Shown in pieces: positions 25,723 through 35,127 of a stretch of DNA of 61,993 nt. The notes beneath the pieces are model-generated. The model saw only the letters and a program-made list of their open reading frames with translations. It searched no databases and was not told the origin of the DNA. Source of the DNA: Psychromonas sp. SP041 (GTDB lineage: Bacteria; Pseudomonadota; Gammaproteobacteria; Enterobacterales; Psychromonadaceae); NCBI RefSeq assembly GCF_000470315.2, contig NZ_CBRF02000030.1, forward strand, positions 1 through 61,993, read 5' to 3'. The position numbers were made by a program, and so were the translations under genes. Numbering within the stretch: position 1 is the first letter of the stretch; each line of letters opens with the position of its first letter.

Positions 25723-28461
25723 ATGAACAAGTCGACACAATGCTTACAACAAATTGAAATTAATGGCGAAACTTGCCACTACTACAGTTTTGAGGGGTTA
25801 GCAGATAAATATGACCTTTCTCGTTTACCCTTCGCCGCAAAAATCCTATTAGAAAATTTATTACGTCATGCCGATAGTGATTTCGTCCAACAACAAGATA
25901 TCGATACCCTCGCAAAATGGGATGTAGATAATTGGCAAGATACCGAAATCGCCTTTGTCCCCTCTCGCGTTATTTTACAAGATTTCACAGGCGTCCCTGC
26001 CGTGGTTGATTTAGCAGCAATGCGTGATGCTATCGTTAAAATGGGTGGGCAAGCTGATAAAATAAACCCTTTAAATCCAGTCGAACTGGTTATTGACCAC
26101 TCTGTCATGGTAGATGTCTTTGGACAGGCAGATGCCATGCAACAAAATACAGCCATTGAGTTTCAACGTAATAATGAACGTTATCAATTCCTACGTTGGG
26201 GACAACAAAGCTTTGATAACTTTAAAGTCGTACCACCAGGACGCGGTATCGTCCATCAAGTAAACTTGGAATACTTAGCAAGAGTTGTCTTTAACAAACC
26301 TGAGCAAGATAACTTATTATATCCAGATACTTTAGTCGGGACTGATTCACATACCACCATGATAAATGGATTAGGTGTATTAGGTTGGGGAGTTGGCGGC
26401 ATAGAAGCAGAAGCCGCGATGTTAGGCCAACCAGTCACCATGTTATTACCTGAAATTGTAGGTTTCGAATTAAAAGGCCAGTTACCCGCGGGTACAACCG
26501 CGACCGATTTAGTCTTGACCGTGACAGAACAATTACGTGCAGCAGGTGTCGTTGGGAAGTTTGTAGAATTCTTTGGCGCAGGCGTTAATGAACTCACTTT
26601 AGCAGATAGAGCAACCATTGCTAATATGGCCCCTGAGTATGGTGCAACTTGTGGTATTTTCCCTATTGATCATCAAACCATTGACTACTTACAATTAACA
26701 GGACGCGATGAAAAACATATCGACCGTATTAAAATCTATTTAAAAGCAATGGATATGTGGGGAACAGAGTCGCAACAGAATGCGGTCTATCATAGTCGAT
26801 TATCATTGCAGCTAGAAAATGTAGTGCCTTCTATCGCAGGACCAAAACGACCACAAGATAGAATCTCATTAGATACAGCAGGCAAAGCTTACCGAGACTG
26901 GTTAGATTTGCAAAGTAACGTTAAACAGATAAATTATAGTCAAGATAAAAATAGTTTTGAAAGTGAAGGAGGCCAATCTTCGACGTTATTACCCGCGGAT
27001 AATGGAGATTCCGGTGTCCCTTGCCAATACGACGGTAAAGACTTTGTACTCAAACATGGTTCAGTGGTGATTGCCGCCATTACCAGTTGTACTAATACAT
27101 CGAACCCATCAGTGTTAATCGCCGCAGGGTTATTGGCGAGAAATGCAAGACAACGCGGGTTAGACGTTAAACCTTGGGTTAAAACCAGTTTTGCACCCGG
27201 TTCACAAGTCGTTACTGATTATTTACTTAAATCTGGATTAAACGAAGACTTAGATGCCCTTGGTTTTCAATTAGTCGGATACGGTTGTACCACCTGTATT
27301 GGTAACTCTGGTCCTTTACCAAAAGAAATCAGCCAAGCAATCCATCAAGGAGATTTATCGGTCACATCGGTATTATCAGGTAATCGTAACTTTGAAGGAC
27401 GTATACATCCAGAAGTACAAGCCAACTACTTAGCGTCACCGCCTCTTGTTGTTGCTTATGCATTGGCAGGTAATATGAAAATAGACATTGCCACAGAATC
27501 TTTAGGTAATGACGCTTCAGGTAATCCCGTTTACTTAAAAGATATCTGGCCAAATAATCAAGAAATTAAACAATTCATTGAAAAGTCCATCGACAGCGCT
27601 ATGTTTACCAAACGCTACTCAGATGTTTATAGTGGCAATAAAGATTGGCAAGCATTAGACGTCATTCAAAGCCAAAAATATGATTGGCCAGATTCTACTT
27701 ACGTCAAACTACCACCGTTTTTTGATGGTATCAGTGCGCAGATTCCAGAAATTAACGATATCAACAATGCACGTTGTTTATTAAAACTCGGTGACAGTGT
27801 CACGACTGACCATATATCACCTGCAGGCTCTATTGCACTAGATAGCCCAGCTGCTGAGTACTTACAGAATGAAGGTGTTTCTCCTAAAGACTTTAACTCT
27901 TATGGCTCTAGACGAGGCAATCATGAAGTGATGATGCGAGGTACTTTCGCTAACGTTCGTTTACGTAACTTACTGGCACCTGGCACTGAAGGTTGTTGGA
28001 CACGAATGATGCCATCGGGTGAAGAAATGAGTGTGTTCGATGCCGCTATGCAATATAAAAAACAAAACATTGCTTCAATTGTATTAGCAGGTAAAGAATA
28101 CGGAACGGGCAGTTCTCGTGACTGGGCAGCTAAAGGGCCTGCACTATTAGGTGTTAAAGCTGTCATTGCACAGAGTTACGAGAGAATTCATCGCTCTAAT
28201 TTAGTCGGAATGGGGATATTACCACTGCAGTTTATGCCTGACGATAGCGCTGATTCATTGAATCTGACGGGTGAAGAGCAATTTAGTATTCCAGCAGTAA
28301 GTGCAGGCCAAAAAACGGTGATTGTATCAGTGGTTGATAAAGATAATAAAAAACAATCTTTTGAAGTCAAAATTAGAATTGATACGCCGAACGAGTTTAG
28401 TTATTACCAAAATGGTGGAATATTACATTATGTATTGCGTAATCTAGCAAAAACAAATTAA
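25723..28461 (+). CDS. acnA: aconitate hydratase A
   Basis: A 912-residue enzyme that isomerises citrate to isocitrate in the TCA cycle using a 4Fe-4S cluster. The three cluster cysteines lie in AITSCTNTSNPSV and GYGCTTCIGNSGPLP. Substrate-site blocks VGTDSHTTMINGLGVLGWG, TDHISPAGSI and GTGSSRDWAAKGP are intact. The length and domain order fit the AcnA/IRP branch rather than AcnB. It starts with a clear ribosome-binding site (GGAG). A strong hairpin terminator follows. It is monocistronic; AcnA homologues can also bind mRNA when the cluster is lost, but that cannot be judged here. Confidence 0.97.
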   Translation: MNKSTQCLQQIEINGETCHYYSFEGLADKYDLSRLPFAAKILLENLLRHADSDFVQQQDIDTLAKWDVDNWQDTEIAFVPSRVILQDFTGVPAVVDLAAMRDAIVKMGGQADKINPLNPVELVIDHSVMVDVFGQADAMQQNTAIEFQRNNERYQFLRWGQQSFDNFKVVPPGRGIVHQVNLEYLARVVFNKPEQDNLLYPDTLVGTDSHTTMINGLGVLGWGVGGIEAEAAMLGQPVTMLLPEIVGFELKGQLPAGTTATDLVLTVTEQLRAAGVVGKFVEFFGAGVNELTLADRATIANMAPEYGATCGIFPIDHQTIDYLQLTGRDEKHIDRIKIYLKAMDMWGTESQQNAVYHSRLSLQLENVVPSIAGPKRPQDRISLDTAGKAYRDWLDLQSNVKQINYSQDKNSFESEGGQSSTLLPADNGDSGVPCQYDGKDFVLKHGSVVIAAITSCTNTSNPSVLIAAGLLARNARQRGLDVKPWVKTSFAPGSQVVTDYLLKSGLNEDLDALGFQLVGYGCTTCIGNSGPLPKEISQAIHQGDLSVTSVLSGNRNFEGRIHPEVQANYLASPPLVVAYALAGNMKIDIATESLGNDASGNPVYLKDIWPNNQEIKQFIEKSIDSAMFTKRYSDVYSGNKDWQALDVIQSQKYDWPDSTYVKLPPFFDGISAQIPEINDINNARCLLKLGDSVTTDHISPAGSIALDSPAAEYLQNEGVSPKDFNSYGSRRGNHEVMMRGTFANVRLRNLLAPGTEGCWTRMMPSGEEMSVFDAAMQYKKQNIASIVLAGKEYGTGSSRDWAAKGPALLGVKAVIAQSYERIHRSNLVGMGILPLQFMPDDSADSLNLTGEEQFSIPAVSAGQKTVIVSVVDKDNKKQSFEVKIRIDTPNEFSYYQNGGILHYVLRNLAKTN

Positions 28462-28558
28462 AGTGCTCAGACTAATCTTCTTATAAGATCGATTTTCTAA
28501 GACTTATGTTAGAGAAAATTTGTTAAAGATCGCTTACTTGCCACAATCATTGCTAATT

Positions 28559-28594
28559 AAAAGGACAGCCCATGTTATTGGTCTGTCCTTTTTT
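28559..28594 (+). terminator. acnA terminator
   Basis: AAAAGGACAG (28559-28568) and CTGTCCTTTT (28583-28592) form a 10-bp stem with a 14-nt loop, followed by more T residues, about 100 bp after acnA. Confidence 0.9.
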
Positions 28595-28625
28595 CTTGAT
28601 ACCAAGTTATAAAGAACCTTAGAGT

Positions 28626-29540
28626 TCGGTCTGACCTCGGGCCGCTGGATTAAACCGGTAACAAAGTTGAGATTAGATTTCCTGTATTGACCTAGGGGCG
28701 CTGGCTTCAGCCTGCAGGGGTCCTGGTGTTTGGTTTATTCTTTTAAACCTCTACCTTTCTCATTTGACCTCAGCTCGCTAGATTAAGCCAGCAAGAAAGT
28801 TGATATTAGATTTATTGTTTTGACCTCGGGGCGCTGGCTTTAGCCTGCAGGGGTTCTGGTGTTGGGTTTGTTATTTTAGATCTATGACCTTTAACCTTAG
28901 CTATTAAAGTACAAAGACATACATAAAAATCAACACAAAACATCTGCAAGCTAAAGCATGCGCCCCCAATTCAAAACATTGTTTCGTGACATGTTGAACT
29001 TGATACCAAGAGACAAATATCATTTGACCTCAGCTCGCTAGATTAAGCCAGCAAGGAAGTTGATATTAGATTTATTGTTTTGACTTCGGGGCGCTGGCTT
29101 TAGCCTGCAGAGGTTCTGGTGTTGGGTTTGTTCTTTTAGATCTATGACCTTTAACCTTAGCTATTAAAGTACAAAGACATACATAAAAATCAACACAAAA
29201 AACATCTGCAAGCTAAAGCATGCGCCCCCAATTCAAAGCATTGTCTCGTGACACGTTGAACTTGATACCAAGAGACAAATATCATTTGACCTCTGCTCGC
29301 TAGATTAAGCCTGTAAGAAAGTTGATATTAGATTTATTGTTTTGACCTCGGGGCGCTGGCTTTAGCCTGCAGGGGTTTTGGTGTTGGGTTTATTATTTTA
29401 AATCTATAACGTTAACCCTTTAACCTTAGCTAGTAAAGTACAAAGACATACATAACAATCAACACAAAAAACATCTGTAAACTAAAGCATTTGGCCCCAA
29501 TTCAAAACATTGTTTAGTGAAATATTGAATTGGATGCCAA
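28626..29540. repeat. tandem array of about 260-bp BIME-like units
   Basis: Three units start with CATTTGACCTC(A/T)GCTCGC at 28761, 29021 and 29283, so the spacing is 260 and 262 bp. A half unit precedes them (28626-28760). Each unit carries GGGGCGCTGGCTTTAGCC followed by TGCAG, and later the inverse arm CTGCAAGCTAAAGCATGCGC. The two arms are imperfect reverse complements, and the first also folds on itself (GGCT-TT-AGCC). Units 1 and 2 are over 95 percent alike by eye; unit 3 decays towards its end. There is no coding content. Confidence 0.9.
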
Positions 29541-29624
29541 TTACCCGAAATATTAATAATCAAGCTAAGCGTTCATCAACCAAGCATTAACGGCCAACCT
29601 GACAAACGCCCACACAATAAAACC

Positions 29625-31268
29625 TTATTGAACAGTAATAACATCAGCGGTCGATTCAGCAAGTGCTTTAGTCACCTGACTATGTTGCACTAATAGCATC
29701 GCCGTTTCATGCTGTGCGTGTACAAACGAGTGAATAGCAAGATCGGCTAACTGCTCTTTCTCATCCAAGGTATTAATCTTAACCACCAAGTTTGCTTGAG
29801 GATGATATTTCAATACAGACTCACAAATGATCTTAATATTTCTAATCGAATTCACCGTTAAAATAATACTAGACGATAACTCTATCTTGAGTGACTCCAA
29901 TACAGGTTGCTTGTCTAAATGACCGAAGTAAGCGTGATAACCTCTTTTTCTCGCAATCAACACATGTTGCAAGTTATCCGAGATAATTAAGAAGTTTTTA
30001 TTTTTACCTTGTAACTCTTTAGCAACGATTCGTCCTAAGGTATCGAAGCCACAAATAACCGTATGATGGTCTACCGTAACAGGCGTAATTTTATCCGCCT
30101 CAAAGAACTCTTTAACAAACAAAGAAGCCAATTTATAAATATTGTTAACCATAAAAGGAGTGATAATCATCGACAGCACAGTCACCAAAATAAGGAAACC
30201 GCCTAGCTCCTCTGATAATAGGTTTTGACTGGTTGCTAAAGCAAAGATTGCAAAAGAGAACTCCCCAACCTGACAAAGTGCTAATGCAGATTTTATCGAA
30301 TCACTTTTATTCGATTCTTGTCTTATCAAAAAGTAAATCACAATCGCTTTAATCAACATCGCAGACACTAAAACACCAGCGACTAAATGCAGATGCATTA
30401 AGAAATACAACACATCTATTTTTGTACCAATAGAAAAGAAAAAGGCCCCTAATAATAGGTCTTTATAAGAAGCAATATCCGACTCAACTTTTACATGGAA
30501 GTGACTTTCGGCAATGATCATACCGGCAATAAAGGCACCTAAAGAATAAGTGAATCCCATTTCATGAGCCAATAACGACGCACCTAAAACGATGGTCAAA
30601 ACAGAGCCAAGGAACATCTCCTCCATACGTGCTCTGCTTGAAAAATGTAATAACCATTCAATGATTTTTTTACCTAACGTGAACATAAATGCAATCACTA
30701 GACAGGCGTAAAGCGCAGTTTTTAATAAGACATCGCCAACCGACAACCCTTCTTTTGCTAAAAAACCAATCAACAATAAGATCGGGATAACCGCTAAATC
30801 TTGGAAGATTAAAATCGCTACCGACTTTTCACCATAGGGCGTCACGATATCTTTAGATTTTTTAAGGTACGTCACCACTATAGCGGTAGACGACAAACTA
30901 AAAGCCAAAGCAATAATTATCGCAGAAGTCGTATCTAAGTGAATCAAGTAGAACGCAATTAAAAAGATGATCACAGAACTGGCAACCACTTGCACAAAGC
31001 CATTCACAAAAATTATTTTTCGCAGTTTTTTCAGTTTAGAAAAAGACATTTCCAAACCAATAGTAAACATCAAGAAAACAATACCAAACTCCCCTATCAA
31101 ATCGAGAGAAGAGAGATCCGCATGGCCATTAAAATCGAAAATATTACTGATGATTGTACCCGTGATGATGTAACCCACGATGTGTGAAATAGCGAATTTA
31201 GTAAGCACAATATTAATAATACTTGCGATGGCTAATGAAATAGCAAGGATAATAAGTATCGAGTCCAT
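29625..31268 (-). CDS. CPA2 family monovalent cation:proton antiporter (KefB-like)
   Basis: A 547-residue inner-membrane protein. About 12 predicted helices (residues 1-375) have the CPA2 pattern, including VGYIITGTIIS, FGIVFLMFTIGLEMS and the AFSLSSTAIVVTYL segment. A cytoplasmic Rossmann-like TrkA-N domain follows (about 395-510, VICGFDTLGRIVAKEL), as in the KefB/KefC group. It exchanges K+ or Na+ for H+; the ion is not decidable. No KefF/KefG-type ancillary gene is beside it. It lies just downstream of the repeat array and is convergent with acnA. Confidence 0.9.
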   Translation of the reverse strand: MDSILIILAISLAIASIINIVLTKFAISHIVGYIITGTIISNIFDFNGHADLSSLDLIGEFGIVFLMFTIGLEMSFSKLKKLRKIIFVNGFVQVVASSVIIFLIAFYLIHLDTTSAIIIALAFSLSSTAIVVTYLKKSKDIVTPYGEKSVAILIFQDLAVIPILLLIGFLAKEGLSVGDVLLKTALYACLVIAFMFTLGKKIIEWLLHFSSRARMEEMFLGSVLTIVLGASLLAHEMGFTYSLGAFIAGMIIAESHFHVKVESDIASYKDLLLGAFFFSIGTKIDVLYFLMHLHLVAGVLVSAMLIKAIVIYFLIRQESNKSDSIKSALALCQVGEFSFAIFALATSQNLLSEELGGFLILVTVLSMIITPFMVNNIYKLASLFVKEFFEADKITPVTVDHHTVICGFDTLGRIVAKELQGKNKNFLIISDNLQHVLIARKRGYHAYFGHLDKQPVLESLKIELSSSIILTVNSIRNIKIICESVLKYHPQANLVVKINTLDEKEQLADLAIHSFVHAQHETAMLLVQHSQVTKALAESTADVITVQ

Positions 31269-31562
31269 GAACGGCCTTAGGTAAGAGTGTTAGTTGTCAA
31301 TAATATATAGTGTAGATCACATTTCATAAACTCTTTTCTCACTCTTTTATTAGAAATATAAAATCAAAACAATTGACTAAAAAGCCGAAAGCATTAAATA
31401 TTTTTAAGATAAATAATCAATATTAACAACAACTTAAAATTACTTAAGAATAATAATTAAATAACTTATGTCGTTAAGCCTCCATAAATAAAAGGATGCG
31501 CTTTAATAAATAAAAAGATAACCACAAAAATGTAGTCTTAAACCCATCTTTTAAGGCACTCT

Positions 31563-31626
31563 AATTGCTTAAATAACGAATTGCTTAAATAACGAATTGC
31601 TTAAATAACGAATTGCTTAAATAACG
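31563..31626. repeat. four perfect 16-bp tandem repeats upstream of nhaD
   Basis: AATTGCTTAAATAACG occurs four times in a row without mismatch, in the 633-bp gap (31269-31901) between the divergent antiporter genes. ACGCGTTAAATAACGCTT near 31831 echoes the TTAAATAACG part. The array could be a set of regulator sites or slippage; the rest of the gap has no supported feature. Confidence 0.85.
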
Positions 31627-31901
31627 CCTTCTTAATGTATTCACATTTTTTATTTCTACCGGATTTCCACTGTACACGTTGTAAATCGATGTAAATAAGC
31701 AGATTATTTAAATAATCATACAAATAGACAATATATTGACCGAAGATAAGGTTTTAAACAAAAAATCGATTAAACTTTTTAATATTCAGATGATTAACGC
31801 CAGCACGATTTTTCTCAAAAACACCATAACAACGCGTTAAATAACGCTTAAAACAACAATGAAAAATCGATCAGTGCTTATACAATTTTAAAGGGGATAA
31901 A

Positions 31902-33266
31902 ATGACCACAAAAATAGAAGGCGCACAAGGTATAATACATGCCGTTGACTTAGCCGTTAGACCATTTGGTTGGCTATTATTAACCATATTCGTTGTCGGT
32001 TATTACTTTATAGCCGCGGAAGAAAAATACCATATCAACAAAGCCAAACCCGCCCTGTTCACCGGTACCTTTATGTTTATGTTACTCGGTGGATATTACG
32101 CAGTAAACGGATTGGATTTCAGAGCATTCGATACTGAAATCGCACATCTTATATTAGAGATTGCAGAGATATTCTTCTTCTTGTTCGTTGCCATGACCTT
32201 TATTGAAGCGCTGATTGAAAGAAACGTATTTGATGCATTAAAAGAAAAACTCCTCAAATCTGGTTTTAACTATAAAAAACTGTTTTGGGTAACTGGCGGT
32301 CTTGCTTTCTTTATCTCACCCGTCGCAGATAACTTAACAACCGCCCTTATCCTTTCCACCGTCTTAATCACCATAGAAAAAACCAACAAAGCATTCCTTA
32401 TCCCAGCTGCTATCAACATTGTTGTCGCTGCTAACGCGGGTGGTGCTTGGTCGCCATTTGGAGATATCACAACGTTAATGGCGTGGTCAGCAGGTAAAGG
32501 TACATTCATTGACTTCTTGTTCCTCTTTCCATCAGCTGTTATTGGTTGGGGCATTACAGCGTTCTTACTGTCTCGATTTGTACCAGACGGCTCACCTGAA
32601 AAAATCGAAGGAGCGGAACCCGTTAAGATTCACAAAGGCGGTAAAGTGATCATTGGTCTTGGCGTTTTCACTATTGCATCAGCTGTATTAGGTAAACAAC
32701 TCATGCATTTACCGCCAATGTGGGGCATGTTATTTGGCCTTTCATTATTACAACTTTACGCATACACACTTAAAAAATATCATAAAAATGATATTCAAAT
32801 TTATAAGTCTGTTTCAAAAGTTGAAAATGACACCTTGTTATTCTTCTTCGGTATCTTAGCAGCGGTTGGCGCACTTCACTTTGCAGGTTTCTTAAACCAC
32901 GCCGCTAAACTTTATACCCTATTTGACCCAATGTACGTCAACATGGGTGTCGGTTTCTTATCAGCGATTGTTGATAACGTACCTGTGATGTCAGCCGTCT
33001 TAAAATCATCACCGGATATTCCATTAGCACAATGGATGTTAGTAACATTAACCGCAGGTGTCGGCGGTAGTATGATCTCTTTCGGTTCTGCTGCGGGTGT
33101 TGGCGTAATGGGCAAGCTAAAAGGTATTTATACATTTAGTGCCCACATGAAATACTCATGGACAATCGTCATTGGTTATTTTGCTTCCGTGGCCGTTTGG
33201 TATATTCAATTCGAAGTGCTTGGACTTTATATAAAACCAGCAGTGCAAGCTATAGCGGGACATTAA
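31902..33266 (+). CDS. nhaD: NhaD-type sodium:proton antiporter
   Basis: A 454-residue inner-membrane antiporter of the IT superfamily, with about 12 helices. Motifs typical of NhaD are GGLAFFISPVADNLTTALI, VVAANAGGAWSPFGDITTLM and ISFGSAAGVGVMG, with the paired conserved VADNLTTA and VDNVPVMSAV segments forming the ion site. NhaD exports Na+ (and Li+) at alkaline pH and is common in marine bacteria and halophiles. GGGG lies 7 bp upstream of the ATG. It is monocistronic, with a strong terminator right after the stop. Confidence 0.95.
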   Translation: MTTKIEGAQGIIHAVDLAVRPFGWLLLTIFVVGYYFIAAEEKYHINKAKPALFTGTFMFMLLGGYYAVNGLDFRAFDTEIAHLILEIAEIFFFLFVAMTFIEALIERNVFDALKEKLLKSGFNYKKLFWVTGGLAFFISPVADNLTTALILSTVLITIEKTNKAFLIPAAINIVVAANAGGAWSPFGDITTLMAWSAGKGTFIDFLFLFPSAVIGWGITAFLLSRFVPDGSPEKIEGAEPVKIHKGGKVIIGLGVFTIASAVLGKQLMHLPPMWGMLFGLSLLQLYAYTLKKYHKNDIQIYKSVSKVENDTLLFFFGILAAVGALHFAGFLNHAAKLYTLFDPMYVNMGVGFLSAIVDNVPVMSAVLKSSPDIPLAQWMLVTLTAGVGGSMISFGSAAGVGVMGKLKGIYTFSAHMKYSWTIVIGYFASVAVWYIQFEVLGLYIKPAVQAIAGH

Positions 33267-33267
33267 C

Positions 33268-33309
33268 TTAAAGCGACCGTTATCACACTCGCGATATCGG
33301 TCGCTTTAA
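33268..33309 (+). terminator. nhaD terminator
   Basis: TTAAAGCGACC (33268-33278) and GGTCGCTTTAA (33299-33309) form a perfect 11-bp stem beginning directly after the nhaD stop. Confidence 0.8.
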
Positions 33310-33494
33310 TGACAAAAGAAAAAACAAAACAATAAACGATCGAAGTAAATAGTGGCAATGAATAAATAGAGGAGGTAAATAGCGACAATAAATAACTGAA
33401 GCAAATAGTTAATATTTTTTAATTTACTATTGCAATTTATACCACTCAGCGTAAAACGTATTCTTTCACTGCTCTTCAAAGGAGAAGGCAACAA

Positions 33495-33716
33495 ATGGCG
33501 AAGCACAACAAAAAGGTTAAAGCACAATCACCAACCTTAAATTCAACACCAAAACAAACTGACCTAGCGCGTGGCACCATCAACCATTCAGCAATGGCTG
33601 CATTAGTGACAAGCAAGATTTTTTGCATGAGAGTCGTTAAAGCGAAAAAAGGCAAAGGTTCATTTAACCGTAAAGTAAAACACTCGAGCAAAGAGTGTTA
33701 TCAAATAGCGGCTTAA
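33495..33716 (+). CDS. arfA: alternative ribosome-rescue factor A
   Basis: A 73-residue basic protein. The core NHSAMAALVTSKIFCMRVVKAKKGKGSFNRKVKH matches ArfA: a conserved helix with AxxALxxxxLFxxRVxK followed by KKGKGSYxRK, the part that binds the empty mRNA channel while ArfA recruits RF2 to stalled ribosomes. The length is like E. coli ArfA (72). GGAG lies upstream of the ATG. A hairpin lies inside the last codons, at the same relative place as the RNase III/terminator hairpin that makes the E. coli message a tmRNA target. The tail after the hairpin is short and not strongly hydrophobic, unlike in E. coli. Confidence 0.85.
   Translation: MAKHNKKVKAQSPTLNSTPKQTDLARGTINHSAMAALVTSKIFCMRVVKAKKGKGSFNRKVKHSSKECYQIAA
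33679..33699 (+). promoter_or_regulatory. hairpin inside the 3' end of arfA
   Basis: AACACTC (33679-33685) and GAGTGTT (33693-33699) form a 7-bp stem over codons just after the KGKGSFNRKVKH core. In E. coli a hairpin here causes a non-stop arfA mRNA, so that ArfA is made mainly when tmRNA fails. The position fits; the stem is shorter than ideal. Confidence 0.5.
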
Positions 33717-33823
33717 GCGCCATTATCTGATAGCACTTTTTATATCGAAGAGAAGACATAACCTACAATGCTTAAGGCAGAACATAAGCTTGATAAAGGC
33801 TGCATATACATTACAGCCGTATT

Positions 33824-34441
33824 TTAAAGTGGTTTAATCAGCCTAAAGGTGAGATTAATTCTAGGTGCAATACTGCGTTGAGTTTTAGTAATACAGTGTT
33901 GCCAATGATGCTGTAATACGCCATGCATTAACAACAAACTATTATGTTGAAGCTCGCAAGTCACTTTTTGTAGCTTGTCTTGATTATGTTTTAATATAAA
34001 GCGACGAGTTTCTCCCAAACTGTATGATGCTATCACAGGGTTTATCCCTAATATCCTTTCATTATCAGCATGGTAGCCAACCGAATCTTGCCCATCTCGA
34101 TACAAGTTTGCTAATACACAATTAAAACGATACCCCGTCATAGTTTCTATTGTAGTTTTCAACGCTAACAAACGTGGGGTGAATTCTACTGTTTGGTATA
34201 ACTTCTGATAACCACCGTCAGCACTGACACCATAATCTCCAAACCAAGCGGTTAAACGCGGTTGTAAATGACGTTGTTCGTAGACTGTTATCGACTCCTG
34301 TCGCCAAATACATGCAGCTAACAATTCATCAAATAATGAAGTCGCCTCACCTTCTGGCAATAATTGTTGCCAACAGGTAACCACACCATCACTATTAATC
34401 AGGTCAATTGGTGGTTCATCGTCAAATAAGGATAATGTCAT
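33824..34441 (-). CDS. AlkB-like 2-oxoglutarate/Fe(II) dioxygenase
   Basis: 205 residues. The iron site HxD is in YHADNE, the distal histidine in LLMHGVLQHHWQH, and the 2-oxoglutarate-binding arginines in RINLTFRLI. The nucleotide-recognition region has QPRLTAWFGDYG and FNCVLANLYRDGQDSVGYH, as in ABH2/ABH3-type AlkB proteins. It probably repairs alkylated bases by oxidative demethylation. It is not next to an ada gene. Monocistronic. Confidence 0.93.
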   Translation of the reverse strand: MTLSLFDDEPPIDLINSDGVVTCWQQLLPEGEATSLFDELLAACIWRQESITVYEQRHLQPRLTAWFGDYGVSADGGYQKLYQTVEFTPRLLALKTTIETMTGYRFNCVLANLYRDGQDSVGYHADNERILGINPVIASYSLGETRRFILKHNQDKLQKVTCELQHNSLLLMHGVLQHHWQHCITKTQRSIAPRINLTFRLIKPL

Positions 34442-34585
34442 GGGTGTTCCGAAGGTATAGTTAAAATATGATGAATGAGCCTTACTCTACTATTTGCTAA
34501 AGTATTCGCATCGATTTAAATTGAGTTAGGCTGGAACTTGTCACAGACTTAATAACACAAAGAAAAATAATAGATCTCATCGTGA

Positions 34586-35041
34586 TTAACTTTGAATCAA
34601 CTGACATTCATAAACAACCACTGAATAAATGAATTCATTAGGAATAGTTAAACAACTTGCTAACGTTTGTGTGTGTTTATAGTTCTGATGCAATGGGTTT
34701 TGAAATTTCCCAGTGTATTTGAAAATCTTTTGCGTCCACTGCTTTTGTTTGGCACTACCAAAAATACAGCCTTTCATATTTTTAGTTTCAATCAAAAACA
34801 AGCCAAACTCAGACACCACAATATGGTCAATTTGTGTTGTGCCATCATCAGTCGGTAAAGTAATATTTTTGATTAACGTATATTGCTCTTTTGGTAAGAA
34901 TTTGGTTAGTAAGAAGTTAACTAAAAATTTGCCTTACATGCCTTTAAACCAAGCCGACTTTAATACAACAGGCAAAATGAAAAGTGGCAGAATAAACCAG
35001 TACAGAGATAATGCGTTAAAAATTTGTATCGTTAAATCCAT
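34586..35041 (-). pseudogene. broken NERD (nuclease-related) domain gene
   Basis: Reading from ATG at 35041 (AAGG upstream), the frame gives MDLTIQIFNALSLYWFILPL, a membrane helix, then SAWFKGM and an in-frame TAA (34934-34936). After it the same frame continues with a NERD domain: FLVNFLLTKFLPKEQYTLIK, DDGTTQIDHIVVSEFGLFLI, ETKNMKG and FGSAKQKQWTQKIF. It ends abruptly at SVVVYECQLIQS, where homologues continue with about 80-100 more residues. So both a nonsense codon and a 3' truncation are visible. The intact form is a membrane-anchored NERD protein common in gammaproteobacteria. A sequencing error at the stop is possible, but the truncation is independent of it. Confidence 0.8.
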
Positions 35042-35127
35042 TTAAAACCTTTTTTGTAGCTCGGTATTTTTCATCAAAATATTCTTCGAAAAAATTGAGA
35101 TGCGTGTGATAGATAAAATTATTTCTT

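Noticed and set aside
28626-29540. Possible CRISPR array
   Set aside because: The repeat unit is about 260 bp and the whole unit, not just a short repeat, is conserved. There are no unique spacers and no cas genes.
33306-33691. Two minus-strand frames opposite arfA
   Set aside because: They overlap arfA antisense. The arfA frame has family motifs and a ribosome-binding site.
34713-35045. 110-residue plus-strand frame
   Set aside because: It is antisense to the broken NERD gene, whose minus-strand frame shows clear family motifs.
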